The notes under the pieces are model-generated. The model did no database searches, was not told the DNA's origin, and worked only from the letters and a program-made list of their open reading frames with translations. Both the position numbers and the translations under genes were made by a program. Of a DNA stretch of 64,000 nucleotides, positions 7,811-15,639 are shown piece after piece. Every line of letters starts with the position of its first letter. The stretch's first letter is position 1. The DNA is taken from positions 1,116,001 to 1,180,000 of the forward strand of contig NZ_JAPENY010000002.1 in NCBI RefSeq assembly GCF_026341825.1. The letters run 5' to 3'. The DNA is from Streptomyces sp. NBC_00620 (lineage in GTDB: Bacteria > Actinomycetota > Actinomycetes > Streptomycetales > Streptomycetaceae).

Positions 7811-7882
7811 TGCGCGATACTGGGATTGAACCAGTGACCTCTTCCGTGTCAGGGAAGCGCTCTCCCGCTGAGCTAATCGCGC
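7811..7882 (-). tRNA. tRNA-Val (GAC)
   Basis: A 72-base cloverleaf on the minus strand with acceptor stem GCGCGAT/ATCGCGC, anticodon loop CTGACAC (anticodon GAC) and T arm GGTTCAATCCC. CCA is not encoded. It is last in the minus-strand array. Confidence 0.95.
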
Positions 7883-7922
7883 AGGTCACGCGGCCTGAGC
7901 CACGCCTACTGCTGGTGCTGCG

Positions 7923-7994
7923 TGCGCGATACTGGGATTGAACCAGTGACCTCTTCCGTGTCAGGGAAGCGCTCTCCCGCTGAGCTAATCGCGC
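7923..7994 (-). tRNA. tRNA-Val (GAC)
   Basis: This is identical in sequence to the copy at 7811-7882, again with acceptor GCGCGAT and anticodon GAC. Confidence 0.95.
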
Positions 7995-8028
7995 GGGGAT
8001 CCTTACGGACCGAGTCCTTGCGGACCAG

Positions 8029-8100
8029 TGGACGATACTGGGATTGAACCAGTGACCTCTTCCGTGTCAGGGAAGCGCTCTCCCGCTGAGCTAATCGTCC
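8029..8100 (-). tRNA. tRNA-Val (GAC), variant acceptor stem
   Basis: The body is the same as the two neighbouring Val(GAC) genes, but the acceptor stem reads GGACGAT/ATCGTCC. Pairs 2:71 and 3:70 are both changed in a compensated way, so the tRNA should fold. Confidence 0.95.
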
Positions 8101-8104
8101 TTGG

Positions 8105-8175
8105 AGGTGGAGACGGGATTTGAACCCGTGTAGACGGCTTTGCAGGCCGTTGCCTCGCCTCTCGGCCACTCCACC
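8105..8175 (-). tRNA. tRNA-Cys (GCA)
   Basis: A 71-base cloverleaf with acceptor GGTGGAG/CTCCACC, anticodon loop CTGCAAA (GCA) and T arm GGGTTCAAATCCC. It lies four bases upstream of tRNA-Val in the same minus-strand array. Confidence 0.95.
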
Positions 8176-8214
8176 AGGAGTGCGGGGGTTCGGGAAGATC
8201 CCCCACTTCCTGCG

Positions 8215-8287
8215 AGCGGACGACCAGGTTCGAACTGGCGACCTCAACCTTGGCAAGGTTGCGCTCTACCAACTGAGCTACGTCCGC
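8215..8287 (-). tRNA. tRNA-Gly (GCC)
   Basis: A 73-base cloverleaf with acceptor GCGGACG/CGTCCGC and anticodon loop TTGCCAA (GCC). It is first in the array, so the promoter should lie above 8287, toward the divergent pabB-like gene. Confidence 0.95.
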
Positions 8288-8431
8288 TTGTCGTTTCCGA
8301 TCGGCTCACGCGTCCCGGCGACGTGTTGAACTCTAGCGGATTCCGGGGCCAGCACAAAAACGCGTTTGTGCAGCGTGCTGCGGTACGTCCACTCCAAGGA
8401 CACGGTCGGGGCACCCGCAGGTCACCCGCCC

Positions 8432-8437
8432 TAGACT
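8432..8437 (+). promoter_or_regulatory. -10 box placing the next start at the transcript end (leaderless)
   Basis: TAGACT lies 7 bases before the GTG at 8445, with no ribosome-binding site between. This is the spacing expected when the start codon is the first transcribed triplet. No good -35 is seen. Confidence 0.5.
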
Positions 8438-8444
8438 CGACTGC

Positions 8445-9482
8445 GTGCTCGACCTCCCTCCCCTCGCCCGCTTCGGTGGACTCGTCGCGACCGGTCTCCT
8501 CGATGTGACCTGCGACCCCTCCGCCCTGGACTCCACCGGCTTCTGGGCGGTCTCCGCCGACTTCGAGGGACGCCTCGTCTGCGCCCGCTTCCGCGACATA
8601 CGCAAGGAACCCGTACCCGCACCGGTCCCCGGACAGTGGCAGGGACCCGCGACCGGCGACTGGACGTCATCACTCGACCACGCCGCGTACACCGCAGGCG
8701 TACGCCGCATCCGCGCGCACATAGCAGCCGGCGAGGTCTACCAGGCCAACCTCTGCCGCATCCTGTCCGCACCCATCGCCCCCGACGCCGATGTCGACGC
8801 CCTCACCGCCCTCCTCGCCCGCGGCAACCCGGCACCGTACGCCGGAACGATCCGCCTGCCCGCCCACGGCGTCGAAACAGCCACAGCCTCCCCCGAACTC
8901 TTCCTGCGCCGCGACGGCCGGACCGTCGAATCCGGCCCCATCAAGGGCACCGGACGCACCGAGGCCGACCTCCTGGACAAGGACTACGCCGAGAACGTGA
9001 TGATCGTGGACCTGGTCCGCAACGACCTCGGCAAGGTCTGCGCCATCGGCAGTGTGACCGTCCCCGACCTGTGCGCGGTCGAGAAACACCCGGGGCTGGT
9101 CCACCTCGTCTCCACCGTCCACGGCGAACTCCGCGAGGACGCGGGCTGGCCCGAACTCCTCGCCGCCGCCTTCCCGCCCGGCTCCGTCACCGGCGCCCCC
9201 AAGACCAGCGCCCTGCACATCATCGACGCCCTGGAGACGGCACCCCGCGGCCCCTACTGCGGAGCCATCGGCTGGGTCGACGCCGACCACCACACCGCGG
9301 AACTCGCCGTCGGCATCCGCACCTTCTGGACCGACCGGCAGGCAGGAATGCTGCGGTTCGGCACCGGCGCCGGCATCACCTGGGGCTCCGACCCCGACGG
9401 AGAATGGCGCGAGACCGAACTCAAGGCCGCCAGACTGCTCGCGGTAGCGTCGGGGGTGTACGAGGCAGGTGGGGGACCCTGA
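8445..9482 (+). CDS. pabB: Chorismate-binding aminodeoxychorismate synthase component I-like protein
   Basis: The 345-residue protein is a chorismate-binding domain of the PabB/TrpE family. Visible signatures are YQANLCR, TASPELFLRR, ESGPIKGTGRT (the PIKGT motif that contacts substrate), a VMIVDLVRNDLGKVC block, PPGSVTGAPK, and the C-terminal FGTGAGITWGSDPDGEW. With ammonia from a glutaminase partner it would convert chorismate to 4-amino-4-deoxychorismate for folate. The glutaminase is not encoded here, and the protein is shorter than typical PabB, lacking most of the variable N-terminal region. The next gene encodes the aminodeoxychorismate lyase, which supports a folate rather than tryptophan role. 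The GTG start appears leaderless. Confidence 0.88.
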   Translation: MLDLPPLARFGGLVATGLLDVTCDPSALDSTGFWAVSADFEGRLVCARFRDIRKEPVPAPVPGQWQGPATGDWTSSLDHAAYTAGVRRIRAHIAAGEVYQANLCRILSAPIAPDADVDALTALLARGNPAPYAGTIRLPAHGVETATASPELFLRRDGRTVESGPIKGTGRTEADLLDKDYAENVMIVDLVRNDLGKVCAIGSVTVPDLCAVEKHPGLVHLVSTVHGELREDAGWPELLAAAFPPGSVTGAPKTSALHIIDALETAPRGPYCGAIGWVDADHHTAELAVGIRTFWTDRQAGMLRFGTGAGITWGSDPDGEWRETELKAARLLAVASGVYEAGGGP

Positions 9483-9598
9483 CGTGCTGTGTCCACCCGG
9501 GGCGCCGCATCCGACAGCGGCTCCGCCGCGGGCCGGATCCCCGGCCGGACCATCACGTCGAACGACGGACCCGGCACTTACGCGCGAGGTGAAATTCA

Positions 9599-10420
9599 GT
9601 GAAGCTCTGGCTCGACGGCGGGCTGCAGGACATCGAGGCCGCCCGCGTCTCCGTATTCGACCACGGACTCACCGTGGGCGACGGCATCTTCGAGACCGTG
9701 AAGGCGGTCGACGGGCGGCCGTTCGCGCTGACCCGCCACCTCGACCGGCTGGCCCGCTCGGCGCGCGGCCTCGGGCTGCCCGAGCCCGACCTCGACGAGG
9801 TGCGCCGCGCCTGCGCCGCCGTCCTGGACGCCAACCCGATGCCGCTCGGCCGGCTGCGGATCACGTACACCGGCGGCCACGGCCCGCTCGGCTCCGACCG
9901 CGGTGAACACGGCCCGACCCTGGTCGTCGCCCTCGGCGCGTCCGGCCGGCGCCCCGACTCCACCGCCGTGATCACCGTCCCCTGGACCCGCAACGAGCGC
10001 GGCGCCCTGACGGGCCTCAAGACCACCTCGTACGCCGAGAACGTCGTCGCCCTGGCCCGCGCGCGCGAACACGGCGCGTCCGAGGCGTTGTTCGCCAACA
10101 CGGTGGGGCAACTGTGCGAGGGCACGGGGTCCAACGTCTTCGTCGTCCTCGACGGTGAGATCCACACTCCGCCGGTCGCCTCCGGCTGCCTCGCCGGCAT
10201 CACCTGCGCGCTCGCCGTCGAGTGGACCGGCGCCAAGGAGACCGATCTGCCGCTGGACGTCCTGGAATCCGCCGAGGAGGTCTTCCTGACCTCCACGCTG
10301 CGGGATGTGCAGGCCGTGCACCGGGTCGACTCCCGCGAACTCCCGGGTGCGCCGGGCCCCGTGACCGCCAAGGCGATGCGGGTCTTCGACGAGCGGGCTG
10401 GGAACGACCTCGACCCATAA
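9599..10420 (+). CDS. pabC: Class IV aminotransferase, probable 4-amino-4-deoxychorismate lyase
   Basis: The 273-residue protein is a fold-type IV PLP enzyme: FDHGLTVGDGIFETV near the N-terminus, the PLP lysine in TGLKTTSYAENV, and NTVGQLCEGTGSNVFVV with the phosphate-binding site downstream. Adjacent to a pabB-like gene, it most likely cleaves aminodeoxychorismate to p-aminobenzoate and pyruvate. Branched-chain or D-amino-acid aminotransferases share this fold, so the assignment rests partly on context. The GTG at 9599 follows GCGAGGTGAA. The 116-base gap from the upstream gene suggests cotranscription. A perfect 18-bp palindrome follows the stop. Confidence 0.85.
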   Translation: MKLWLDGGLQDIEAARVSVFDHGLTVGDGIFETVKAVDGRPFALTRHLDRLARSARGLGLPEPDLDEVRRACAAVLDANPMPLGRLRITYTGGHGPLGSDRGEHGPTLVVALGASGRRPDSTAVITVPWTRNERGALTGLKTTSYAENVVALARAREHGASEALFANTVGQLCEGTGSNVFVVLDGEIHTPPVASGCLAGITCALAVEWTGAKETDLPLDVLESAEEVFLTSTLRDVQAVHRVDSRELPGAPGPVTAKAMRVFDERAGNDLDP

Positions 10421-10429
10421 AGCCGATAA

Positions 10430-10447
10430 AGCCGAATTAATTCGGCT
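10430..10447. promoter_or_regulatory. Perfect 18-bp palindrome between pabC and the GNAT gene
   Basis: AGCCGAATT and its exact complement AATTCGGCT abut with no spacer. It could be a regulator operator for the downstream GNAT gene (35 bases ahead of the start) or a short terminator for pabC. No T-run follows. Confidence 0.5.
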
Positions 10448-10481
10448 GACCTGGGACTGCGCAGCGGGTAGAACACCTTTG

Positions 10482-11303
10482 ATGACCACCACTCTGCGGC
10501 CGACCGAGCCGCTCCAGCATGCCGCCGACGGGACGCGTTCGCGCCGCTACCAAGTGTGTGTGAACAGCCGTCCGGTGGGCGAGATACACCTCGCGACGCA
10601 TGCCGTGTTCGGGCCGTCCGTCGCCCAGATCCGCCGGCTGCGCATCGAGGAGCCGGACCGGCGGCGGGGGCGGGGCACAGTGGCCGCGCTCGCCGCGGAG
10701 GAGGTGGCGCGCGGCTGGGGTTGTGAGCGGATCGAGACGGCGGTTCCCGCGGACTCCGCGGCCGGGCTCCGGCTCACCAACGCGCTCGGTTTCGTCACGC
10801 GCAACCGCAGCATGGAGAAGGCACTCGGTGAGACCCCGCCCGAACTGCCCGCAGGGAGCCGCGGCCGCCCCATGACGCAGGCCGAGTACCAGGCCTGGGA
10901 CCGGCAGGGCAGGGAGCATTACGCGCAGTCGTGGATCAGCCGTGGAGTGCCGGAGGCGGAGGCGTACGCCAAGTCGCAGCGGGACCACGATCATTTGCTG
11001 CCACAAGGGCTCGCCACCGAGAACGTGCTCCTCAGCGTCCTGGAACACGAAGGCAGCCGGGTCGGGGATCTTTGGCTGGGAGAGCGCGACGGAAGCGCCT
11101 TCGTCTACAACGTCGAGGCTCACGCGGCGCATCGTGGCAAAGGGCACGGCCGTACGCTCATGCTCCTGGCCGAGGCCCAGGCGGCGGCCGCCGGGAGGAG
11201 CCGCATCGCTCTCAATGTCTTCGCGGGCAATACCCCGGCCGAGCGCCTCTACGAGTCGCTCGGCTACGAGACGACGATGTACCACCTCTACAAGAACCTG
11301 TAG
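10482..11303 (+). CDS. Tandem GNAT-family N-acetyltransferase
   Basis: The 273-residue protein appears to hold two GNAT units. The N-terminal unit contains IRRLRIEEPDRRRGRGTVAA (an acetyl-CoA-binding R/Q-x-x-G-x-G/A type segment) and LRLTNALGFVTRN. The C-terminal unit contains VEAHAAHRGKGHGRTLMLLAEA, IALNVFAGNTPAERLYESLGY, a good motif A and B pair. It transfers an acetyl group from acetyl-CoA to an amine; the substrate is unknown. ATG 10482 is used; a TTG directly before it is also possible. The palindrome at 10430-10447 lies upstream and may regulate it. Confidence 0.85.
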   Translation: MTTTLRPTEPLQHAADGTRSRRYQVCVNSRPVGEIHLATHAVFGPSVAQIRRLRIEEPDRRRGRGTVAALAAEEVARGWGCERIETAVPADSAAGLRLTNALGFVTRNRSMEKALGETPPELPAGSRGRPMTQAEYQAWDRQGREHYAQSWISRGVPEAEAYAKSQRDHDHLLPQGLATENVLLSVLEHEGSRVGDLWLGERDGSAFVYNVEAHAAHRGKGHGRTLMLLAEAQAAAAGRSRIALNVFAGNTPAERLYESLGYETTMYHLYKNL

Positions 11304-11343
11304 TACGGGGTGGTGAGCGGCGGTACGAGGCCCGTTGCGGGAG

Positions 11344-11865
11344 TTACGCCTCCTGCTCGGCCAGCAGCCGGTCCGCGATCTCCTCGATGCGTTCACGCAG
11401 GCCTTCCTGGCTCTTGCTGCCGTCGAGGAGTTCACCGTCGATGACGTACGTCGGGGTGCCTGTCACGCCGATGGCCTTGCCCTCGGCCTGGTCGGCGTCG
11501 ACGATCAGGATGTGCCGGCCGTCGATCAGGGCCGTGTCGAACTCCTCGGCGTCCAGGCCGAGTTCACGGGCGGCCTCGATCAGGAAGGGCTCTCCCTTGC
11601 GGTTCAGGTCCTCGACGCGGCCGAGCACCGCTTCGATGTACGGCCATGCCTGCCCCTGCTCCGCCGCCTCCTCCGCGGCCTGCGCGGCGGCGAAGGCGTG
11701 CTTGTGCTTCTCCAGCGGGAAGTGCCGCAGCCGCAGCTCCAGACGGTCGCCGTAGCGGGCACGCAGCGCACGCAGGTCGTCGAGGGCGGTGCGGCAGTCG
11801 GCGCACTCGAGTTCGCACCAGACGTCCAGGACGGCGGCCGGACGTGCGGATGAGGAGTCGTTCAT
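11344..11865 (-). CDS. DsbA/FrnE-like thioredoxin-fold oxidoreductase
   Basis: The 173-residue protein has a DsbA-family fold. An N-terminal CADC active-site-like motif (in WCELECADCRTAL) is followed by the helical insertion (FPLEKHKHAFAAAQAAEEAAEQG) and the cis-Pro loop GVTGTPTYVIDGELL. No signal peptide or membrane anchor is seen, so it is cytoplasmic like FrnE-type proteins. The role is likely disulfide exchange or isomerisation. Start ATG 11865 has GGGAGA about 8 bases upstream; a frame back to 12135 would cross the divergent gene's leader. It is transcribed convergently with the GNAT gene, the stops only 40 bases apart. Confidence 0.85.
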   Translation of the reverse strand: MNDSSSARPAAVLDVWCELECADCRTALDDLRALRARYGDRLELRLRHFPLEKHKHAFAAAQAAEEAAEQGQAWPYIEAVLGRVEDLNRKGEPFLIEAARELGLDAEEFDTALIDGRHILIVDADQAEGKAIGVTGTPTYVIDGELLDGSKSQEGLRERIEEIADRLLAEQEA

Positions 11866-12073
11866 GGACACCAGTCTCCCAGCCCCGGCGCGGGCGACCC
11901 AACCGGGACCGACGACGTGCGCCGTCTCCGTGGGCCGACCGGGACCTGGGGAGGACGCCGACCCCGATTTGTCCCTGAGGTCCGCCCAGGGCATGGCATA
12001 CCGGGCGTCGGGCGGTGCAGGATGGAAGGGACGAACCGACCCTGCCCGACCCAAGCCCTGCCTGGAGGACCGG

Positions 12074-12517
12074 ATGATTGCCGAGACCGTCTGTTCCGCC
12101 GTCTCCGCGGCCGGCCTGGGTATCGCCGCGGTCACGGCCTACCGCAAGCGGTTCCTCGCGGCCGCGCGCATCGCCGCCTATTCGCTCGTGCCGGTGGGCC
12201 TGGTGATGACCGGGGTCGTCGGCTGGCTGGCCGACACCGCGTTCAGTCCGACCGTGTGGGCGGGCTTCGTCGTGCTCGGCGGTGCCTGGCTGCTGTTCAT
12301 GACCACGAGGGCCGTGGAGCGGCGCGGCGGCGGGACCCGCAAGGAACGCAAGGCGGCACGGACCGCACAGCGCGAGGCGGTGGCCCCCGCGGCGTCGGCG
12401 CCCTCACTGGGCCCGGCCGTCCGCCCCGCCGCCCGGCCGGCGGCGGCACCTCGTGCCACCGGCTCCGGGGAAGACTTCAGCGACATCGAGGCCATCCTGA
12501 AGAAGCACGGCATATGA
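12074..12517 (+). CDS. Small multi-span membrane protein, unknown function
   Basis: The 147-residue protein starts at ATG 12074 after a GGAGGAC ribosome-binding site. It has about three hydrophobic segments: AVSAAGLGIAAV, IAAYSLVPVGLVMTGVVGWLA and VWAGFVVLGGAWLLFM. A cytoplasmic basic, Ala/Pro-rich tail ends in an acidic DFSDIEAILKKHGI peptide. The short C-terminal helix looks like a docking motif, but this is inference. It is a streptomycete-type conserved hypothetical, and I recognise no named domain. Confidence 0.7.
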   Translation: MIAETVCSAVSAAGLGIAAVTAYRKRFLAAARIAAYSLVPVGLVMTGVVGWLADTAFSPTVWAGFVVLGGAWLLFMTTRAVERRGGGTRKERKAARTAQREAVAPAASAPSLGPAVRPAARPAAAPRATGSGEDFSDIEAILKKHGI

Positions 12518-12673
12518 CCGGGATATGACCGACTGAAACGACACAGAGACCTCACGGAGCGCGCCTAACCGATCACGTTCGAGCGCCCTCGTCACGGGAT
12601 CCGGCGAACTCCCGTATTTTCTGGGCGTGTTGATCGCCCAAGAGGTGTCCGCTGCGCCATCATCGCCCGCGAG

Positions 12674-12826
12674 ATGCTGGACACAACACAGAGCGACACC
12701 GCCGCCCCGTCACAGGAGCGGCGTGGTTGTCTCTTCGCGCTCTCCCAGCCACCGCTGATGATCTTCCTAGCGGTGATCGGCTGTCTCCTGCTCATGGCTT
12801 CGCTGCACGACCTGCTGCTGCTCTGA
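12674..12826 (+). CDS. 50-residue single-span membrane peptide
   Basis: An ATG at 12674 opens a 51-codon frame encoding a short polar N-terminus (MLDTTQSDTAAPSQERRG) and a hydrophobic segment (LMIFLAVIGCLLLMASLHDLLLL). Third codon positions are mostly G/C and no other gene covers this strand and interval. The ribosome-binding site is weak. Similar small membrane proteins are common in streptomycetes; function is unknown. Confidence is moderate because of its length. Confidence 0.5.
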   Translation: MLDTTQSDTAAPSQERRGCLFALSQPPLMIFLAVIGCLLLMASLHDLLLL

Positions 12827-12962
12827 GCCGTACACGGAGCCCCTGGCGTCACCCGCTGAGGGCTCCGTCAACCCGCCATTCCTTGCGCCGGGCCGAAGTC
12901 GAACGGGCACGCCCGCGTCCCCGCCGACGACTCCCGCGACGCCTCGGGAGCCGATACGCCCG

Positions 12963-13523
12963 TCAGCCCGCAGCTTCCTTGCGGCGTGCGCGGTACGCGG
13001 CCACGTGGAGGCGGTTTCCGCAGGTGCGGCTGTCGCAGTAGCGGCGGGACCGGTTGCGGGACAGGTCGACGAAGGCGCGCCGGCAGTCGGGGGCCTCGCA
13101 GCGGCGGAGCCTCTCCTGCTCCCCGGCCACCACGAAGAAGGCCAGCGCCATCCCGCAGTCGGCGGCGAGATGGTCGGCGACCGAGGCGCCCGGCGCGAAG
13201 TAGTGCACGTGCCAGTCGTAGCCGTCGTGATCGGTGAGCCGGGGCGTGGTGCCCGCGGTGGCGACCAGCTCGTTGATCAGAGCGGCGGCGATCCGCGGAT
13301 CACCGGTGGCGAAGACCCCGGCGAACTTGGCGCGAACCTTGTGCACGGCCGCGAGATCGTACTCGGACAGCTCGCCGACATCGCTGATCTCGTGCTTTCG
13401 TACGAAATCGGCGAGGGAGGCGATATCCGCGAGCCCGTCGTCCGTCGTGTGGTCCTCCGGCGCGGTGTTCACCAGATCCACCACGGCGTCGAGGGCACAC
13501 CGCGTGTCGTGGGTGATCAGCAC
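12963..13523 (-). CDS. CGNR zinc-finger domain protein (ABATE-type)
   Basis: The 186-residue protein has an N-terminal ABATE-like domain (LDAVVDLVNT... typical for stress-associated regulators) and a C-terminal zinc finger: RRCEAPDCRRAFVDLSRNRS followed by RYCDSRTCGNRLHVAAYRAR, the CGNR signature. These proteins are predicted nucleic-acid-binding regulators. GTG at 13523 is chosen because GGGAGC precedes it by the right spacing; upstream extension to 13679 is Pro/Arg low complexity. No neighbour explains its target. Confidence 0.82.
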   Translation of the reverse strand: MLITHDTRCALDAVVDLVNTAPEDHTTDDGLADIASLADFVRKHEISDVGELSEYDLAAVHKVRAKFAGVFATGDPRIAAALINELVATAGTTPRLTDHDGYDWHVHYFAPGASVADHLAADCGMALAFFVVAGEQERLRRCEAPDCRRAFVDLSRNRSRRYCDSRTCGNRLHVAAYRARRKEAAG

Positions 13524-13676
13524 GATTAGCTCCCTGGCCTGGGGGTCGGGCTGGCGCTCGCCCGATGCTGGCCGATGGTAGTGGCTTCGCGGCGCGGGGG
13601 AGCGGGGCCTGTCTCGCCGGGGCATGGCCACGGGCGCCGGTGCGCGGTACCTGGGAGCTGTCTTGCCGGGCGCGCG

Positions 13677-13721
13677 CACCGGCGCCGCCCCCGCGGAACT
13701 TCCGCGGTGACGGCGCCGGTG
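13677..13721. terminator. Long GC hairpin downstream of ssgB
   Basis: CACCGGCGCCG pairs with CGGCGCCGGTG (11 bp) around an inner 6-bp CCGCGG stem with a 5-base loop. It lies in the 270-base gap after the ssgB stop and before the next minus-strand gene start, so it may separate the two transcripts. No T-run. Confidence 0.55.
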
Positions 13722-13795
13722 TACGCCCTATTCGGTTGTCTAGGCCCGAGCCGTCTCCCCGAGTGGACGGCGCCGGGCGGCTCTGAGGTGACTCG

Positions 13796-14209
13796 TCAGC
13801 TCTCGGCCAGGATGTGTGAGAGCTCCGTGTCGAGATCGAAGTGCCGGTGTTCCGTGCCTGGGGGCACGGCGGCGTCCGTTCGCTTCAGGAACGACTCGAG
13901 GGCCCGCGCCGGGGCCTCGAGCAGGGCTTCGCCCTCCGGGGAGCTCAGGGCGATGCATACGACGCCCTGACCGTGGCTCCGGGACGGCCAGACTCGGACG
14001 TCGCCGGTACCGGTGGGCCGGTGCAGGCCCTCGGCCAGGAGGTCGCGGGCGAACACCCACTCGACGGTTTCCTCGGCTCCGGTGTGGAAGGTGGCGTGCA
14101 CGGCGTAGGGATCGGCCGTGTCATACCGCAGTCCTGCGGGAACAGGCAGTGAGGACTCGCTCGACACAACGAGGCGCAGGTGCAGCTCGCAGCTGACCGT
14201 GGTGTTCAT
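13796..14209 (-). CDS. ssgB: Sporulation and cell-division regulator SsgB
   Basis: The 137-residue protein beginning MNTTVSCELHLRLV and ending LDTELSHILAES is SsgB, almost certainly, on overall sequence and length. SsgB is an SsgA-like protein found in morphologically complex actinomycetes. With SsgA it marks future septum sites and recruits FtsZ during sporulation-specific division of aerial hyphae. The ATG at 14209 reproduces the known protein length; a frame reaching 14275 would add an unlikely basic peptide. ssgB is known to depend on a stress/sporulation sigma factor; a GTTTAC hexamer on the minus strand (plus coordinates 14289-14294) could be part of such a promoter, but no convincing -10 was seen. 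Confidence 0.95.
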   Translation of the reverse strand: MNTTVSCELHLRLVVSSESSLPVPAGLRYDTADPYAVHATFHTGAEETVEWVFARDLLAEGLHRPTGTGDVRVWPSRSHGQGVVCIALSSPEGEALLEAPARALESFLKRTDAAVPPGTEHRHFDLDTELSHILAES

Positions 14210-14386
14210 AAGCGCCAGGGCCTTTCGCTCAGTGTGCGCTCGGGGATTCGCACGTCGGCGAAATCGACATGCCACCTACGGTGCCGTTGTAAACCCCTCT
14301 GAGTGTTTTGCGTGCCTTTACGTAACTCATCCGGCCGAGAGCTCGTTCGCCGGATAGGACCATTCCGGTGACTGGTTTCTCTCGGG

Positions 14387-14392
14387 TAGGGT
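14387..14392 (+). promoter_or_regulatory. -10 box for a leaderless transcript
   Basis: TAGGGT ends 8 bases before the ATG at 14401 with no ribosome-binding site between, the geometry of a leaderless start. Confidence 0.45.
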
Positions 14393-14400
14393 TTGGCCGT

Positions 14401-14835
14401 ATGAATACGGGGAGTGACGAGCCGGGCGAGATCGCCACGGCTGATGACGGAACGAAGGCCGAGCGAGCGCTTGGTTCGCGGGCACCGCATTTCATCAAGG
14501 CGCGTCGCGCGCTGCACCTGCCCTGGCAGGTGGGCGTTTTCATCGTGGGTCTCGCGGTGGTCGGCGCGGGCGTGGTCATGCTTCCGCTGCCGGGGCCCGG
14601 CTGGCTGGTGATCTTCGGCGGCATGGCGATCTGGGCGACCGAGTTCGTCTGGGCGCAGCTCGTGCTCCGCTGGACGAAGCGCAAGGTCACCGAGGCGACG
14701 CAGCGTGCTCTCGACCCCAAGGTGCGTCGACGCAACATCATCCTCACGTCGATCGGGCTCGTGATCATCGTGGGCCTCGGTGCCGTCTACGTCTGGAAGT
14801 TCGGCTTCGAGATGCCCTGGAACATCAAGGAGTGA
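14401..14835 (+). CDS. TIGR02611-family (PGPGW) membrane protein
   Basis: The 144-residue protein has an acidic N-terminus, two close hydrophobic segments joined by the family signature LPLPGPGWLVIFGGMAIWATEF, a basic amphipathic region (WTKRKVTEATQRALDPKVRRR) and a third hydrophobic segment near the C-terminus. PGPGW proteins are small actinobacterial membrane proteins of unknown function. ATG 14401 is preferred, with a -10-like TAGGGT directly upstream; a GTG at 14368 would overlap that element. It is divergent from ssgB. Confidence 0.85.
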   Translation: MNTGSDEPGEIATADDGTKAERALGSRAPHFIKARRALHLPWQVGVFIVGLAVVGAGVVMLPLPGPGWLVIFGGMAIWATEFVWAQLVLRWTKRKVTEATQRALDPKVRRRNIILTSIGLVIIVGLGAVYVWKFGFEMPWNIKE

Positions 14836-14916
14836 CGGTGTGCTCCCGGGGCCTGTGATGGCCCCTCGGCAGGTCGGAGCCACCCCCTGACATGGGGTAA
14901 TGTTCTCCCTGCGCCC

Positions 14917-14988
14917 GGGCGATTAGCTCAGCGGGAGAGCGCTTCGTTCACACCGAAGAGGTCACTGGTTCGATCCCAGTATCGCCCA
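14917..14988 (+). tRNA. tRNA-Val (CAC)
   Basis: A 72-base cloverleaf with acceptor GGGCGAT/ATCGCCC, anticodon loop TTCACAC (anticodon CAC) and T arm GGTTCGATCCC. It differs from the second Val(CAC) gene at 25302 by only two bases. Confidence 0.95.
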
Positions 14989-15602
14989 CCACCGCGTTAG
15001 GCGGCCCAGCTCCACGGAAGACGTGGACCGGGTCGCCTTCGTCGTTTCCGCCCGGCTGAGCGGCCGTGGTGCTGCCTGCCGGTACGAGGGGCGGCGGCCG
15101 AGAAGGGGCGCCGGAATCGACGGTGGCCGCGATACGCGCAGGGCGCGCCTTGCCGCCCTTGATCTCGGCGGTCACTGGGCTGTCGTGAGCTGTGGCCGAC
15201 CGGGCCGCACGCCCGCCGGCAGCGGCCCGACACCGCGTGCCACTCCACGGTCGGACCGACCTCTGATCAGCCCATACCGAGTTCGGGCCACCCTCTGATC
15301 GCGCAGCCCTCCCGGTCGATCCACGGCGGCCGAGCCACCCTCAGGCCCAGCCCGGCCCCGCCCCGCCATGCTCCCGAGAGTCACCGCCCGTCACCCCTCA
15401 AGCTCGGTTCCCCCACCCCGCCCAACCCCCCAACCCCCGTCTGTTTTCAGCCCCACTCGCAACTCGCCCGACCCCCCGAATCCCGTTCGGCGGGTCGGTC
15501 GCACCCACCCGACCTGCACACTCGCGGACGCGACCCGGGGTCAACTCCCAGTTCGCGCCGCCGCGCAGGCGGACCGCCGCACATCAATTCCTGTCCGAAT
15601 CA
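14989..15602. other. Gene-free stretch upstream of the sugar operon
   Basis: About 600 bases with no supportable gene. Codon usage in every frame is poor, and the only peptides on the minus strand come from reading through the tRNA. A small CCACG-GAAGA-CGTGG hairpin just after tRNA-Val may end that transcript. From 15370 on, the sequence is C/A-rich low complexity leading into the operon promoter. Confidence 0.6.
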
Positions 15603-15631
15603 TTGACGTGCCCGAAAGCCCTCCGTACCTT
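15603..15631 (+). promoter_or_regulatory. Sigma-HrdB-type promoter of the sugar ABC operon
   Basis: TTGACG (15603-15608), a 17-base spacer and TACCTT (15626-15631) form a good vegetative promoter. The predicted start of transcription, about 15638, leaves a roughly 60-base leader before the GTG at 15701. Confidence 0.75.
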
Positions 15632-15639
15632 GTGCCAGC

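Noticed and set aside
7811..8100. Three 72-base direct repeats spaced by about 40 bases, resembling a repeat array
   Set aside because: Each repeat folds as a tRNA-Val cloverleaf with anticodon GAC; the spacers differ in length and no cas genes are present, so this is not a CRISPR array.
8445..10420. Reading pabB-pabC as part of an antibiotic cluster (for example chloramphenicol or PABA-type)
   Set aside because: No tailoring or PKS/NRPS genes are near; the pair is the normal folate branch.
14948..15175. Short minus-strand frame ending in GDTGIEPVTSSV
   Set aside because: This well-known artefact peptide comes from translating the antisense strand of a tRNA; the same happens at 25333-25548 and in the tRNA cluster near 8000.
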